From NCBI GenBank assembly GCA_029856365.1, contig JAHQWW010000019.1, forward strand, positions 1 through 47,413: 47,413 bases of DNA, written 5' to 3'. Below, piece after piece: positions 34,480 through 43,595 of this stretch (position 1 is the stretch's first letter; each line of letters starts with the position of its first letter). The translations under genes and the position numbers were made by a program. This DNA is from Candidatus Hodarchaeota archaeon. GTDB taxonomy: Archaea; Asgardarchaeota; Heimdallarchaeia; Hodarchaeales; Hodarchaeaceae. The notes under the pieces were generated by a model, which made no database searches, was not told the DNA's origin, and saw nothing but the letters and a program-made list of their open reading frames with translations.

Positions 34480-34773
34480 ACTGTTATCTCCAAATTATAA
34501 AGATGTCATGTAATGATTGATAAAATTATACCAATTAAAGGTTTATATTACAACACTATTTCTAAAGCTTTTCTTTGCAACGTTGAAAAGATTTCAATAA
34601 AAACAAAAAAAACGCTTGAATGTGGGTAGAAGGCGTGTATTTTTTTAAATGCTATTCAGATATTAGACTTACTACTCATTTTCTCTGACATTCATATGGA
34701 AAAAAGCAAAGTTACTAAGTCAAAAAAATTCTTTTTATAGTGATCAAAAGAAATTGTCAAAATACTAGCTCAG

Positions 34774-35046
34774 GTGAAACAAGGTTTGGAATCAGAAAGA
34801 GACCTGTCTGGTACAGAAAAATGGATCGAAATAGTATTGAAAGACCTAGGGGAGGCAACCACACTTGAAATTATTGAACAGGTGAGTGTATTCAATCAAG
34901 ATTGTGCAGATCGTATTCCTATGGTTCTAACTCAAATGCGAATAGACGGTAAAATCTCATATGAAGTTGTTCCAGCTGAAGGTGGAGAAAGAAGAAATAT
35001 TGTTTGGCGATTGGTTGAAATTCAATCGATAAATAAAGATAAATAG
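34774..35046 (+). CDS. Small winged-helix-like protein
   Basis: 90 residues, GTG start at 34774. The layout is helix (TEKWIEIVLKDL), helix (TTLEIIEQVSVFNQDCADRIPMVLTQMR) and a two-strand wing (GKISYEVVPAEGGERRNIVWRLVE), as in single-domain winged-helix regulators or helicase-associated domains. DNA binding is not proven. It is divergent from the GTPase operon (about 294 bases apart), with a TATA-like TTTTTATAG at 34731-34739 about 35 bases upstream, which suggests a short leader. It could regulate that operon; this is inference. Confidence 0.6.
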   Translation: MKQGLESERDLSGTEKWIEIVLKDLGEATTLEIIEQVSVFNQDCADRIPMVLTQMRIDGKISYEVVPAEGGERRNIVWRLVEIQSINKDK

Positions 35047-35075
35047 ATTTTTTTGGCCACTCCATTATTGTGAAA

Positions 35076-36761
35076 TTATATCCATATTTCTTGGCCCTCT
35101 AAAGGAATAAAAATATTTTCTTTTCCATTTAATAAGAAAGATCCATTTAATACTTCTGGGCCTAAATGAATGAGAGCCATTCTATCAGTAAAGGAATGAA
35201 GTTTTTTCAGTTGACGGTAGTTTAAATGAATTTCATGTTCACTGTCTAAAAAATTGCATTCCATAATTGCTAGCTGTGTATTCTTGACAAGAGGGATCAA
35301 TTCATCCGTCCAACCGGTATCACCGGAATATGCTATAGAGATCTCTCTTGTTTCTACTCTATACCCTTGAGCTTCAGGTGTATGAAGCATTTTAAAAGCT
35401 TGGATTGTAATACCATTCACCTTCAATGAAGAACTGGATGGTATTAGACTCAGAAATTCGCATAGAAAAGGCAGTTCTTTTTCAGCAATATTTTCATATA
35501 GAGCAGAATAGAGATTTTTAATCTTTGTATCTATGCCTGGAGGGCCAATAATAGTTAGAAGCTTATTCCTTTGTTGTTGGATACTGGCTTCTAATAGAAA
35601 GAAAGGAACTCCACCTAGGTGGTCCCCATGGAAGTGTGAAATAATGATTATATCGATGTCATTGGTATTTCTACCAGATTCTTTTAATGCCTGTAAAGAA
35701 TGGGGTCCACAATCTAATAAAATCCCCTTTTTTCCTATCTTAACAAAAACTGAGGCACTTTTACCTCCACCTGATCCAAAGGCGTCACCAGTTCCCAAAA
35801 ATACAACATTTATTGTGGGTTTTTTCTTTGGAATTATTTGTGTACCAGCACTCTTGCCGTATAAAGCTTGGACGAATTCGTTGAGACCAACAACCCAGCA
35901 TTTCACCTGAGTATTCGCTAATTCAATGATATTACGAAGCTTACCTCCCATCGCATCGGTAACATCAAACTCTCCTCTGGTTTCTCCTCCTTGGAATGAT
36001 AAGATCTCATTTTTGAGACTAAAAGCCGTTACATTGTTAGCATCAACTTCGATACAAGCAATAAATTCAGCATCATTGAGACTAGGATCTTTAGTATATA
36101 TTCCAGTACGCTTTCCTTCAATATTGGTCAAAAAGATGACTGAATCGAGAAAAACAATACTAAGACGTCTTATTAGAGCAGCAGGAATTATATCGCCAGA
36201 GAAGACCTTCCATCCGATAGGAGTGCAACCCACATCCCCATAAAAAATTGGGATAGCGTTGGTTTCAGTAATAATCTGCTCAAAGACTTTTAAATCTGAA
36301 GCATCAGCTTTCTTTGTAGAAATATCTTGGGTAGGAAAGCCTGTAAGAATAGGATGAGAAGGAAAGGAAATAGCGTTAATTCCATATTTTATGGCCTCGG
36401 ATACAATTATTTGATTTTGAATTGCAACTGCAAGTTTAATTATTGGATAATCGCTTTCTAAATCTGGATACTTCTTCAATAAGTGTAGAACTAACGAGTG
36501 ACCAATTGAACCCGCTCCATGAATTAAGGCAATTTTCTTTTGTGGATTTTGAGCTATAAAGGAAGAGAGAATATTAAAAATCTCATTTAGGAATTGATAG
36601 TTTATCAAATCTGAAATTTTTTTTATTAACTCCCCTAAAGATCCTGTACCTGATAAGAAACCATCAATTTGATTCAAATATTGCTCAATACGACGAATAT
36701 CTTTTTTATAAGTTATTAAACTTCCACCAAGCTTGATTAGAGTGATTGGAGTTCTTCTCAT
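35076..36761 (-). CDS. Fusion: isopentenyl phosphate kinase with C-terminal metallo-beta-lactamase domain
   Basis: 561 residues in one open frame. Residues 1-about 300 are isopentenyl phosphate kinase: ITLIKLGGSLITYK at 6-19, HGAGSIGH at 81-88 (including the catalytic His of this family), GDVGCTPIGWKVFSGD and FLTNIEGKRTGIYTKDP. The N-terminal part has about 35 extra residues at 30-65. A linker rich in Lys/Pro (about 305-315) leads to a metallo-beta-lactamase domain: VVFLGTGDAFGSGGG, SHFHGDH (H376, H378, D380, H381), H460, D481 in AYSGDTGW, and H532. It resembles RNase Z-like hydrolases. Kinase in archaea makes IPP from isopentenyl phosphate. The hydrolase substrate is unknown. Confidence 0.88.
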   Translation of the reverse strand: MRRTPITLIKLGGSLITYKKDIRRIEQYLNQIDGFLSGTGSLGELIKKISDLINYQFLNEIFNILSSFIAQNPQKKIALIHGAGSIGHSLVLHLLKKYPDLESDYPIIKLAVAIQNQIIVSEAIKYGINAISFPSHPILTGFPTQDISTKKADASDLKVFEQIITETNAIPIFYGDVGCTPIGWKVFSGDIIPAALIRRLSIVFLDSVIFLTNIEGKRTGIYTKDPSLNDAEFIACIEVDANNVTAFSLKNEILSFQGGETRGEFDVTDAMGGKLRNIIELANTQVKCWVVGLNEFVQALYGKSAGTQIIPKKKPTINVVFLGTGDAFGSGGGKSASVFVKIGKKGILLDCGPHSLQALKESGRNTNDIDIIIISHFHGDHLGGVPFFLLEASIQQQRNKLLTIIGPPGIDTKIKNLYSALYENIAEKELPFLCEFLSLIPSSSSLKVNGITIQAFKMLHTPEAQGYRVETREISIAYSGDTGWTDELIPLVKNTQLAIMECNFLDSEHEIHLNYRQLKKLHSFTDRMALIHLGPEVLNGSFLLNGKENIFIPLEGQEIWI

Positions 36762-36844
36762 TCATTTCACCTATTCTACATTTGGATGTGATTTAACTTT
36801 CATACATACTAAAATAAGAAATATGCATCCTTTTTTCTAAAGTC

Positions 36845-38062
36845 TCATAGTATTTTAATTATTGTAGCGAGGGTTGCTTGGCATATCTTCTTCATGAATG
36901 GAAAATCTATCGTATTTATCGTATCTCCACCTGTATGATAATATGGATTACGAAAACTAGCTGTATCAGTTACCATTATTGCAGGAATGCGATATCTCCA
37001 GAAAGGAGCGTGATCGCTTCTTAATAAGTCGGGCATAGTATGCTTAATTCCTTCATAATCTAAGGGAACATTCAGGCTGGCACAAGGAAGATTAATCGAT
37101 TCATGTTGCGATGATTCAAAAAAAGCATTTATGAGATTTTGAGAGTTTTCATCTCCAATAATAGTAACATAATTGCCAATCATCTGGTCACGATCCGTAC
37201 TATGAGTTTTAAACATGTCCAAACTTATTCCTCGTGGTAAACGTTGAGAGTTAGGTTCAATGGATACAAAACCCACTGATTCCAGATTGATAACTCCCCT
37301 TACAGTTATTTTATTTTCAATAAGATATTTTGAATAAGCATCACTACCCAAACAAAAACTTCTTCCGAAGGGATCGTCTTGGGCTGATTCACGAAATATT
37401 TTATTCTGTTCCTTGAAGAATTTAAGGTCAGTGTCTTTCAATTCTTGGTTTGCAATTTCTTCAAATTTCCTCCACTCTTCCTCATCAAGAAAAGGTTTTG
37501 CTGGTCCTGATGCAATTATCAACTTCTTAAATTGATCAGCATATTTCTTTAATGGCCATGAAATATAACGAAATTCGTCATCAAAAATCCTATAGTGGGT
37601 ACCAAGCTCTCTTATCAGCCTTTGCAAAGTAGGGGAAAATTCTTCTAAATTAAAGCTTACAAAAGCAACATTCTTTGGATAATCTATTTCACTAAGGACA
37701 CGAGCTACTTCAAGCATGACTGCTACTCCACTTGCATTATCATCAGCACCGGGAGTAGAATAAACTGTGTCGTAATGGCTGGTTATCAATAATACAGGTT
37801 GGATTAAATCCATGCTTCCTCTTAATAGTCCTTCGACATTGAAAAATTCTTCCTTAAATCCTTCCACGGGGAAGAAGTGTCTATTTGTTTCAATGTTACA
37901 ATGTTGTAGTGTCTTTTCAATATAATTACTAGCTTGAATTAATACATCATAAGAGTCAAGTGCATGCCTAACACCTTCGAGAGAGAGTATGTGTTTGTAT
38001 AATCTGCTAGTATCAACCATTTCAATGGCTTTCTCAGCACTTATCAAGGATATCTTATCCAA
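36845..38062 (-). CDS. M28-family peptidase with a large insertion
   Basis: 405 residues, TTG start at 38062. It is a zinc exopeptidase-like protein. LLITSHYDTVYSTPGADDNASGVAVMLEVARVL (about 90-123) carries the metal His and Asp of the M28 family, and FVSFNLEEFSPTL holds the catalytic Glu pair. Then a hydrophilic insertion of roughly 90 residues (about 145-240) separates it from the next family elements, FCLGSDAYSKYLIENKITVRGVINLESVGF (metal Glu/Asp), and SDHAPFWRYRIPAIMVTDTASFRNPYYHTGGDT, with the last His. No signal peptide or membrane helix, so it should be cytoplasmic, unlike many M28 members. It is divergent from the MFS gene at 38308. Confidence 0.85.
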   Translation of the reverse strand: MDKISLISAEKAIEMVDTSRLYKHILSLEGVRHALDSYDVLIQASNYIEKTLQHCNIETNRHFFPVEGFKEEFFNVEGLLRGSMDLIQPVLLITSHYDTVYSTPGADDNASGVAVMLEVARVLSEIDYPKNVAFVSFNLEEFSPTLQRLIRELGTHYRIFDDEFRYISWPLKKYADQFKKLIIASGPAKPFLDEEEWRKFEEIANQELKDTDLKFFKEQNKIFRESAQDDPFGRSFCLGSDAYSKYLIENKITVRGVINLESVGFVSIEPNSQRLPRGISLDMFKTHSTDRDQMIGNYVTIIGDENSQNLINAFFESSQHESINLPCASLNVPLDYEGIKHTMPDLLRSDHAPFWRYRIPAIMVTDTASFRNPYYHTGGDTINTIDFPFMKKICQATLATIIKIL

Positions 38063-38307
38063 AATGTCTTCAGCATAGTGATTTATTGAGTTCTAAAAAT
38101 AGCTTTTTGATTGTTTCTTTTTTGAAGCTATCTTTTGAACCTGTTTTTCTTAACTTACAAATCTACATATTGATGTATGTTATTTTATAAGAGTTAAAAT
38201 CCTCATTTCCTTCAAATCAGAGTTTCTCTAAAGTATTTTGTATTTTTATGAGAAGCATTTTTTAATTAGAATTTTGGTGTAATGAAAAGAATTGCGGTAG
38301 AGTATCC

Positions 38308-39945
38308 ATGAAAATCACCAAGATTTTCTTTATTATATTACCTATTACCATCGTATGGCTAGTTACAGCTCCATTTCTCCTAGTTTATGCCTTCGATTTA
38401 CTAGAAATAGATGTAGAGCAGAGCTTGTCTAATCCAGGGGTGATAATTCTATTTATAACAACATGTTTTGCCACTGTTTCGCTATATAGCTCAGGACATG
38501 TAATAGATAAGAATCCACAAATACTAAAACCTCTAATTACAGGATCTCTATTAATGAGTGGCATTTGTCTCCTTTTGATAATTCTAGGTGTTGATTTCAT
38601 TGTTTTTCTTCTAATAGGATTACCAGGTCTTGGTATATTCCTCGGAATATTAGCAACTGGGGCTGGTGCACTCTTTACGGCTTATACAGATGTTCATCAT
38701 CGAGGTCGCGTTTACGCTGGAGCCCTATTCATTAGTGCAATATTATCTTTGATTATTATTCTTTATGTTGAGCTTTTTCAACTAGATATTCGAATTCCGT
38801 TAATTTTCATCGGTTTGATAGCAATTATCTCAGCACCAATCTTCTATTACATTTCTCGATCAATAATCCCTTGGGTGAATGATAGATTTCCCACACCGAT
38901 CAGACAGATAATAAATCGTCGGGCAATTAAAGCCTATTTAATTGCTCACTTCTTTATTTACCTCATGCTTGGTGTTGCGTTCGCTACAATCTCCCAAATA
39001 GGTCATTTACGTTACCCTGATTTAATTATTAATCTTCCATCCTTTGGAGAGTTCCAACTAGATCAAACAAAATTATTTTGGATTATTGTGTTCTTTGGTG
39101 ATTTAATCTGTGTTGTTCCAATGGGATGGTTTTCTGATCGATTTGGCCGAAAAAATCTAATTGTAATGGGTTTTTATGTAGTTCTTATCGCAGCATTAAT
39201 TGTAGGTCTTAGTGAAGACCCATTGATGTTTTATTTAGCTGCATATTTATTAGGGGTGAGTTTTTCAACTATCCATCCCTCTCTTGATAGTGCTGTTTGG
39301 TGTGACTTGAGCCCACTTGACTCTGTAGGGCGTTATAATGCTTTAGGTTTTATTTTCTTGCTACAAGGAGTTGGATTTGGGTTAATATTTGGACTTTTCA
39401 TGCTTCCCTCACCTCCAAGTACAATCAGTTATGTTCTTTTTGGATTTGCTATTCTTGGATTATTCCCATTATTCTTTGTAGCTGATTCTTTTGAACCTCT
39501 CGATATTTACCTTTTACTTGTCGTATCAAGTGGGATATGCATGTTTAATTACGATTTTGACCGACCCCAGCAAAGTAAGATAACACAGAAAGACTTAACT
39601 CTCGTGGCAGGAGCATTATCGGCTATTAGCACATTTTTCGAGGGATTAAGCGAACAACCAGCCGTTCTAGATCTTGTCCAGCATGGAAAAGTGTTTACTG
39701 TGCAAGCTAAAGCTGGAACAGAGGAAAAAGAGATTATTGCTACAGTTTTCGCTAATAAAATAGATCCTGAATTAAAAAATAGTCTCGATATCTTCTTGGC
39801 TAGATTTTGTTTATCATATCATGATGAAATCAATGAATGGATAGGACAAACAAGTGTTTTTAAACAGGCAGTTAGTATAGCTGAGGATGTCTTCGGTCCT
39901 CTTCTTCCATCCAAGACAATTCTAGGAAGCTCATCAGAGTCTTAA
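38308..39945 (+). CDS. MFS-like transporter with a C-terminal longin-like cytosolic domain (copy 1)
   Basis: 545 residues. About twelve hydrophobic segments span roughly 1-390, with MFS motif-A-like GWFSDRFGRKNLIV (about residues 274-287) and the pair sequence HPSLDSAVWCDLSPLDSVGRYNALGF. The cytosolic tail (about 398-545) begins DIYLLLVVSSGICMFNYDF, then DLTLVAGALSAISTFFEGLSEQPA, a strand VQHGKVFTVQAKAG, and a C-terminal helix with FCLSYHDEINEWIGQTSVFKQAVSIAEDVF. I read this tail as longin/roadblock-type, by its order of strands and helices. A sister gene follows at 40051. Substrate is unknown. No operon promoter is evident. The tail may recruit a small GTPase; inference. Confidence 0.75.
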   Translation: MKITKIFFIILPITIVWLVTAPFLLVYAFDLLEIDVEQSLSNPGVIILFITTCFATVSLYSSGHVIDKNPQILKPLITGSLLMSGICLLLIILGVDFIVFLLIGLPGLGIFLGILATGAGALFTAYTDVHHRGRVYAGALFISAILSLIIILYVELFQLDIRIPLIFIGLIAIISAPIFYYISRSIIPWVNDRFPTPIRQIINRRAIKAYLIAHFFIYLMLGVAFATISQIGHLRYPDLIINLPSFGEFQLDQTKLFWIIVFFGDLICVVPMGWFSDRFGRKNLIVMGFYVVLIAALIVGLSEDPLMFYLAAYLLGVSFSTIHPSLDSAVWCDLSPLDSVGRYNALGFIFLLQGVGFGLIFGLFMLPSPPSTISYVLFGFAILGLFPLFFVADSFEPLDIYLLLVVSSGICMFNYDFDRPQQSKITQKDLTLVAGALSAISTFFEGLSEQPAVLDLVQHGKVFTVQAKAGTEEKEIIATVFANKIDPELKNSLDIFLARFCLSYHDEINEWIGQTSVFKQAVSIAEDVFGPLLPSKTILGSSSES

Positions 39946-40050
39946 TAATGAAAAATCTGACTAATCTAATGTCATCCTAAACAGAAATACATGTTCAAGT
40001 AAGTTAATTAAGTTTAGTAGATTGGAAGAATGTAGTTAGGTGAATGTAAA

Positions 40051-41715
40051 GTGAAAGTCAAAACTATCCTGACAGTAATTATTCCAAGCATTTTCTCTTG
40101 GTTATTAGCTTCTCTTGTATTATTGATTTACCCTTTTGATATTCTGGATAAGGTGGAAACATCGGAAACAAATCCTTTCGCTGGCTTTGGAATAGTCATT
40201 TTGGGATTTATTTTATGTTTGGTCATCTTCATGCTTTATTTCACTGGTACATTACTTGATAAATATCCTGAATACCTCAGGATCTCGATAATAATTGGAA
40301 TGGTGGGGAGCTCTATTTCAATTATTGTGTTAATTATTTTCTTTGAATTAAGTCTCTTAATGATGATTAGTTTGACAAGTCTGGCTTTCTTTTTTGGAGT
40401 ATTACTAACAAGCAGTGGAACCTTGTTTGCAGGCTTAACAGATATGTGGTACCGTGGAAGAACATATTCTTATGGTATCTTTTTCTTTATTGTTATTGCT
40501 CTTATTAGCATTTTATTTGGAGGAGCATTTTCTCATCAATATCAAAGTGGGTTGTTGAGCTATAGCTTCATTAGTGTTCTAATGGCTATTGGTGTGTTAG
40601 GACTTATTCTGTCGTTATTTTTCTTTCTCTTAACCTTTGATATGGGCATTCCTTGGCAAAATGATAAATGGCCAACAAAATTCGGAAAAATTATAGGAAG
40701 AAGGTCAGTTCGAGCCTACTTGCTTTCACATATTTTATTATACGCGATGCTTGGAATATCTATAGCTAGTTTTTCACAAATAGGGGATTTAATGGCTTTT
40801 TCCTGGCCCCCCATTGATATCCCAGGTATAGGTAGTTTTGATCTACCCGTGGATAAAACTTTCTGGTTTTTTGTTTTACTGGGAGACCTTTTGATGATAT
40901 TACCTGCTGGTCAAATAGCAGATCGTTTTGGTCGCAAATATTTGATTGTAACTACAATTTATGGAATAGTGTTTGCATCATTAATTTTTGGATTGGAAAA
41001 GAACCCCAATAGTTTCCTTATGGCTGCTTTAATCATTGGTTTTTCTTTTGCTCTACTTCATCCAAGCTTAGACTCTTCCTTATGGGCAGATCTGTCGCCT
41101 CGCGATGGCCTTGGCCGTTATTTTGCGGTAGGATTCATATCGCTCGCGTTAGGTTTAGGGATTGGTTCTGGATTTGGTCACTGGATTTTAAAACCTATTG
41201 TCACTGAAATGGCTAGCATTGAATTTATCACGTATCTCATAACAATCCTTGCGGTTCTTGCAGCTCTACCATTGTTCTGGGTGTCAGATAGCTATAAACC
41301 CCTTGATTTCACATTACTTCTCGTTATTGAAGAGGGAGGGCTTCCTATATTCGATTATACTTTTACAAAAGAGCTCGACACGTCAATAGAACTGACTTTG
41401 CTTTCTGGAGCACTTAAAGCCGTGTCTTCATTTATGTCTGAAACAATGAAAGATAAAGGAAACTTGAATCTGGTAAGACATGGAAATCATTTTATTTTAA
41501 CAGAAATCAAGAGTGGTATTTCAGCTGCTATATTTAGTAACAAACAGGATCCAGAATTACATTCTGCACTAAGGGAATTCTTGGATCAATTCTGTTTTAA
41601 ATATGAAAAAACGATTGAAACGTGGGGTGGATCACGATCCTTGTTTGACCCAGCGGTTGACATTGCTGAGGAAGTGTTTGGCTATCTTGCACCATCGACT
41701 AATCTTGAAGATTGA
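40051..41715 (+). CDS. MFS-like transporter with a C-terminal longin-like cytosolic domain (copy 2)
   Basis: 554 residues, GTG start at 40051 with AGGTGA about 9 bases upstream. It is a paralogue of the preceding gene, matching across membrane and tail: RRSVRAYLLSHILLYAMLGI against RRAIKAYLIAHFFIYLMLGV, and HPSLDSSLWADLSPRDGLGRY against HPSLDSAVWCDLSPLDSVGRY. Motif-A-like GQIADRFGRKYLIV is present. The tail starts DFTLLLVIEEGGLPIFDYTF, followed by LTLLSGALKAVSSFMSE, VRHGNHFILTE and DQFCFKYEKTIETWGGSRSLFDPAVDIAEEVF. The divergence shows an old duplication. It is likely in one transcript with the gene before and the acyltransferase after (44 bases). Confidence 0.75.
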   Translation: MKVKTILTVIIPSIFSWLLASLVLLIYPFDILDKVETSETNPFAGFGIVILGFILCLVIFMLYFTGTLLDKYPEYLRISIIIGMVGSSISIIVLIIFFELSLLMMISLTSLAFFFGVLLTSSGTLFAGLTDMWYRGRTYSYGIFFFIVIALISILFGGAFSHQYQSGLLSYSFISVLMAIGVLGLILSLFFFLLTFDMGIPWQNDKWPTKFGKIIGRRSVRAYLLSHILLYAMLGISIASFSQIGDLMAFSWPPIDIPGIGSFDLPVDKTFWFFVLLGDLLMILPAGQIADRFGRKYLIVTTIYGIVFASLIFGLEKNPNSFLMAALIIGFSFALLHPSLDSSLWADLSPRDGLGRYFAVGFISLALGLGIGSGFGHWILKPIVTEMASIEFITYLITILAVLAALPLFWVSDSYKPLDFTLLLVIEEGGLPIFDYTFTKELDTSIELTLLSGALKAVSSFMSETMKDKGNLNLVRHGNHFILTEIKSGISAAIFSNKQDPELHSALREFLDQFCFKYEKTIETWGGSRSLFDPAVDIAEEVFGYLAPSTNLED

Positions 41716-41759
41716 TTTCCTAGTAAAAGGATTTCTTCTCTACTCTCTAAATAGGTAAT

Positions 41760-42497
41760 ATGGTGAACTTTGTGGTTGCTTGGGTAATATTTCAAATTCT
41801 TTTGTTAGCTGCTGTTCTTTTTGTGGGAGTCCAGTATTATTACTATTTTGAGACTGTTTTTGCTAATAATTCTCAACAATTGTTCCTTTCACTATTTCTG
41901 TCTATTTGTTTCACATTATTTAGTTTTTTACTCCTTTTTGTGACAATAAATAGGATTGCAAGGTTATTGATGAGGAATGAAGAAGGAATTCTACAGGGTT
42001 GGGATTGGGTTTTATGGGGGATTGCAATGGCTAGCCAAGATTGTGCATATTTTTTGGTGAATAAACTCTTTATAAATCAGATATTTCCTGCAGTATTTTA
42101 CAAGTTATTTGGGTGTAAGCTAGGAAAACGTGTCGGTATTTACTCTAGATTATGGGATGTCGAATTAATAGAAATAGGAGATGATACATATATTGGTACT
42201 GGTTGCATCATAGGTTCCCATGCTATTTCTCAAGGAGAGCTTTACAGAAAGCGAATCAGAATAGGAAAAAATTGCACAATTGGTGCAGGGACAATAATGC
42301 TTCCTGGAGTAACAATTGAAGACAAAGTGATTGTAGCTAGTAATTCAGTTATTCCATCCAACCGTGTATTAAGAACAAACTCAATATATGCAGGGAGTCC
42401 AGTGAAACGAATCAAAGATTGGCATGGTGAAATTGTATGGGAAAAATCAGCGAAAAATTCAGCAAACACCGAAAAAGCTGAAGAATTTAAGAATTGA
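41760..42497 (+). CDS. Membrane-anchored hexapeptide-repeat acyltransferase
   Basis: 245 residues. The first 65 residues hold two hydrophobic segments (VVAWVIFQILLLAAVLFVGVQY, LFLSLFLSICFTLFSFLLLFV), with a further hydrophobic stretch near 80-115. The beta-helix starts around LGKRVGIYSRLWDVELIEIGDDTYIGTGCIIGSHAIS (about 122-158), then RIGKNCTIGAGTIMLPGVTIEDKVIVASNSVIPSNRVLRTNSIYAGSPVKRIKDW. It has the same architecture as the acyltransferase at 32380 but is a distant relative. It sits between the longin-tailed MFS genes and a UbiA prenyltransferase, which suggests a membrane lipid or glycolipid substrate. The acceptor is unknown. Confidence 0.8.
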   Translation: MVNFVVAWVIFQILLLAAVLFVGVQYYYYFETVFANNSQQLFLSLFLSICFTLFSFLLLFVTINRIARLLMRNEEGILQGWDWVLWGIAMASQDCAYFLVNKLFINQIFPAVFYKLFGCKLGKRVGIYSRLWDVELIEIGDDTYIGTGCIIGSHAISQGELYRKRIRIGKNCTIGAGTIMLPGVTIEDKVIVASNSVIPSNRVLRTNSIYAGSPVKRIKDWHGEIVWEKSAKNSANTEKAEEFKN

Positions 42498-42592
42498 TAA
42501 ATGATTTATCGATTCCCAAATGGAAAAAACTACTCTGGAGAACAAATTGAAGATTTTAAAGATAAGATCATTCTATCTTAAAACTAACTAGA

Positions 42593-43486
42593 ATGAATCA
42601 GATTGTGAGAATAATGCAAAATAATGTTCTTTATCGCCTTAGATTTCCTAATATCGTTGGGTCTTCGCTTTTTGCTCTGACAGGTTTGATATTAAATTTA
42701 CGTAATCCAATTCATTATGATGTGTACAATGCAATTCTTATTATTCTTTCGATGATATTTTTCAATATTTTCATCTGGATTTCAAATGATTACTACGATG
42801 CTCCTTATGATGCTGCAGATGAATATAAAAAGTCAAGGAACGTTTTCTGTGGTAATCCAAACAATCGTGATTATAAAATTGGAAAAATCTTCATATGGCT
42901 TTCATTAATAAGCGGATTAATTAGTGGTTTGCTAGCTGGTTTTATCTACTTCATGTTTGCTGCGGCAGGACTGCTTCTTGCCTACCTATATAATAGCCCG
43001 ATTTTTCGCGCTAAGAGTAGGCTTGGTTTTGATTGGATTTTCCATGTGATATGGTTTCAAATTACGTTCCTTCCTCTCTACTTGTATATTTTCGGTTTTA
43101 ATGTAATTTGGAGTCTTGATATCCAATTTTATAGTGTTTTTCTTTTCATTTCTTTAGCATCTTTACTAGCTCAGATAAATCATCAAATCCCAGATTATTC
43201 TCTGGACTTACAAACGAATCAAAGAACTACTGTTGTCATCTTAGGAATAGATGCAACCATTAAACTTCGATACGCTTTTTATTTTTTTATTGCAATGGCA
43301 ACTATTGTTCTCTGTCTTTTAAAGGGTACCGTTATCGCTTTACTTATGATGGTTGTTTATACTGCCTATCTACTGAAAACTGACACAAAGAAAGCTGCTG
43401 ATGTTCCTTTAGCATGGTTATATTTCTTTATTGTAGATTTTTTAATTATTTCTCCATTCCTAACATTCGTTTTCTCAATATTCTAA
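42593..43486 (+). CDS. UbiA-family prenyltransferase
   Basis: 297 residues with about eight to nine hydrophobic helices. The first Asp-rich motif is NDYYDAPYDAADE (65-77), and the second is QIPDYSLDLQTNQRTT (about residues 196-211), both required for prenyl diphosphate and Mg binding. ASSLFALTGL-like and LGFDWIFHVIWF are consistent with the family. UbiA members in archaea make membrane lipids (digeranylgeranylglyceryl phosphate), quinones or hemes; the first Asp motif is NDxxD-type. The exact acceptor cannot be told. It follows the acyltransferase by 95 bases on the same strand and may be part of that transcript, or have its own promoter. Confidence 0.85.
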   Translation: MNQIVRIMQNNVLYRLRFPNIVGSSLFALTGLILNLRNPIHYDVYNAILIILSMIFFNIFIWISNDYYDAPYDAADEYKKSRNVFCGNPNNRDYKIGKIFIWLSLISGLISGLLAGFIYFMFAAAGLLLAYLYNSPIFRAKSRLGFDWIFHVIWFQITFLPLYLYIFGFNVIWSLDIQFYSVFLFISLASLLAQINHQIPDYSLDLQTNQRTTVVILGIDATIKLRYAFYFFIAMATIVLCLLKGTVIALLMMVVYTAYLLKTDTKKAADVPLAWLYFFIVDFLIISPFLTFVFSIF

Positions 43487-43595
43487 AGAAAGAAACTATC
43501 CACTATCTTAACTAAAACTAGAATTATCAGGGCGTAAATTTAAGCCCCACCAGATCCCGAAGACTGAGATATGTCTTTTTTAATATATAGTTTCA

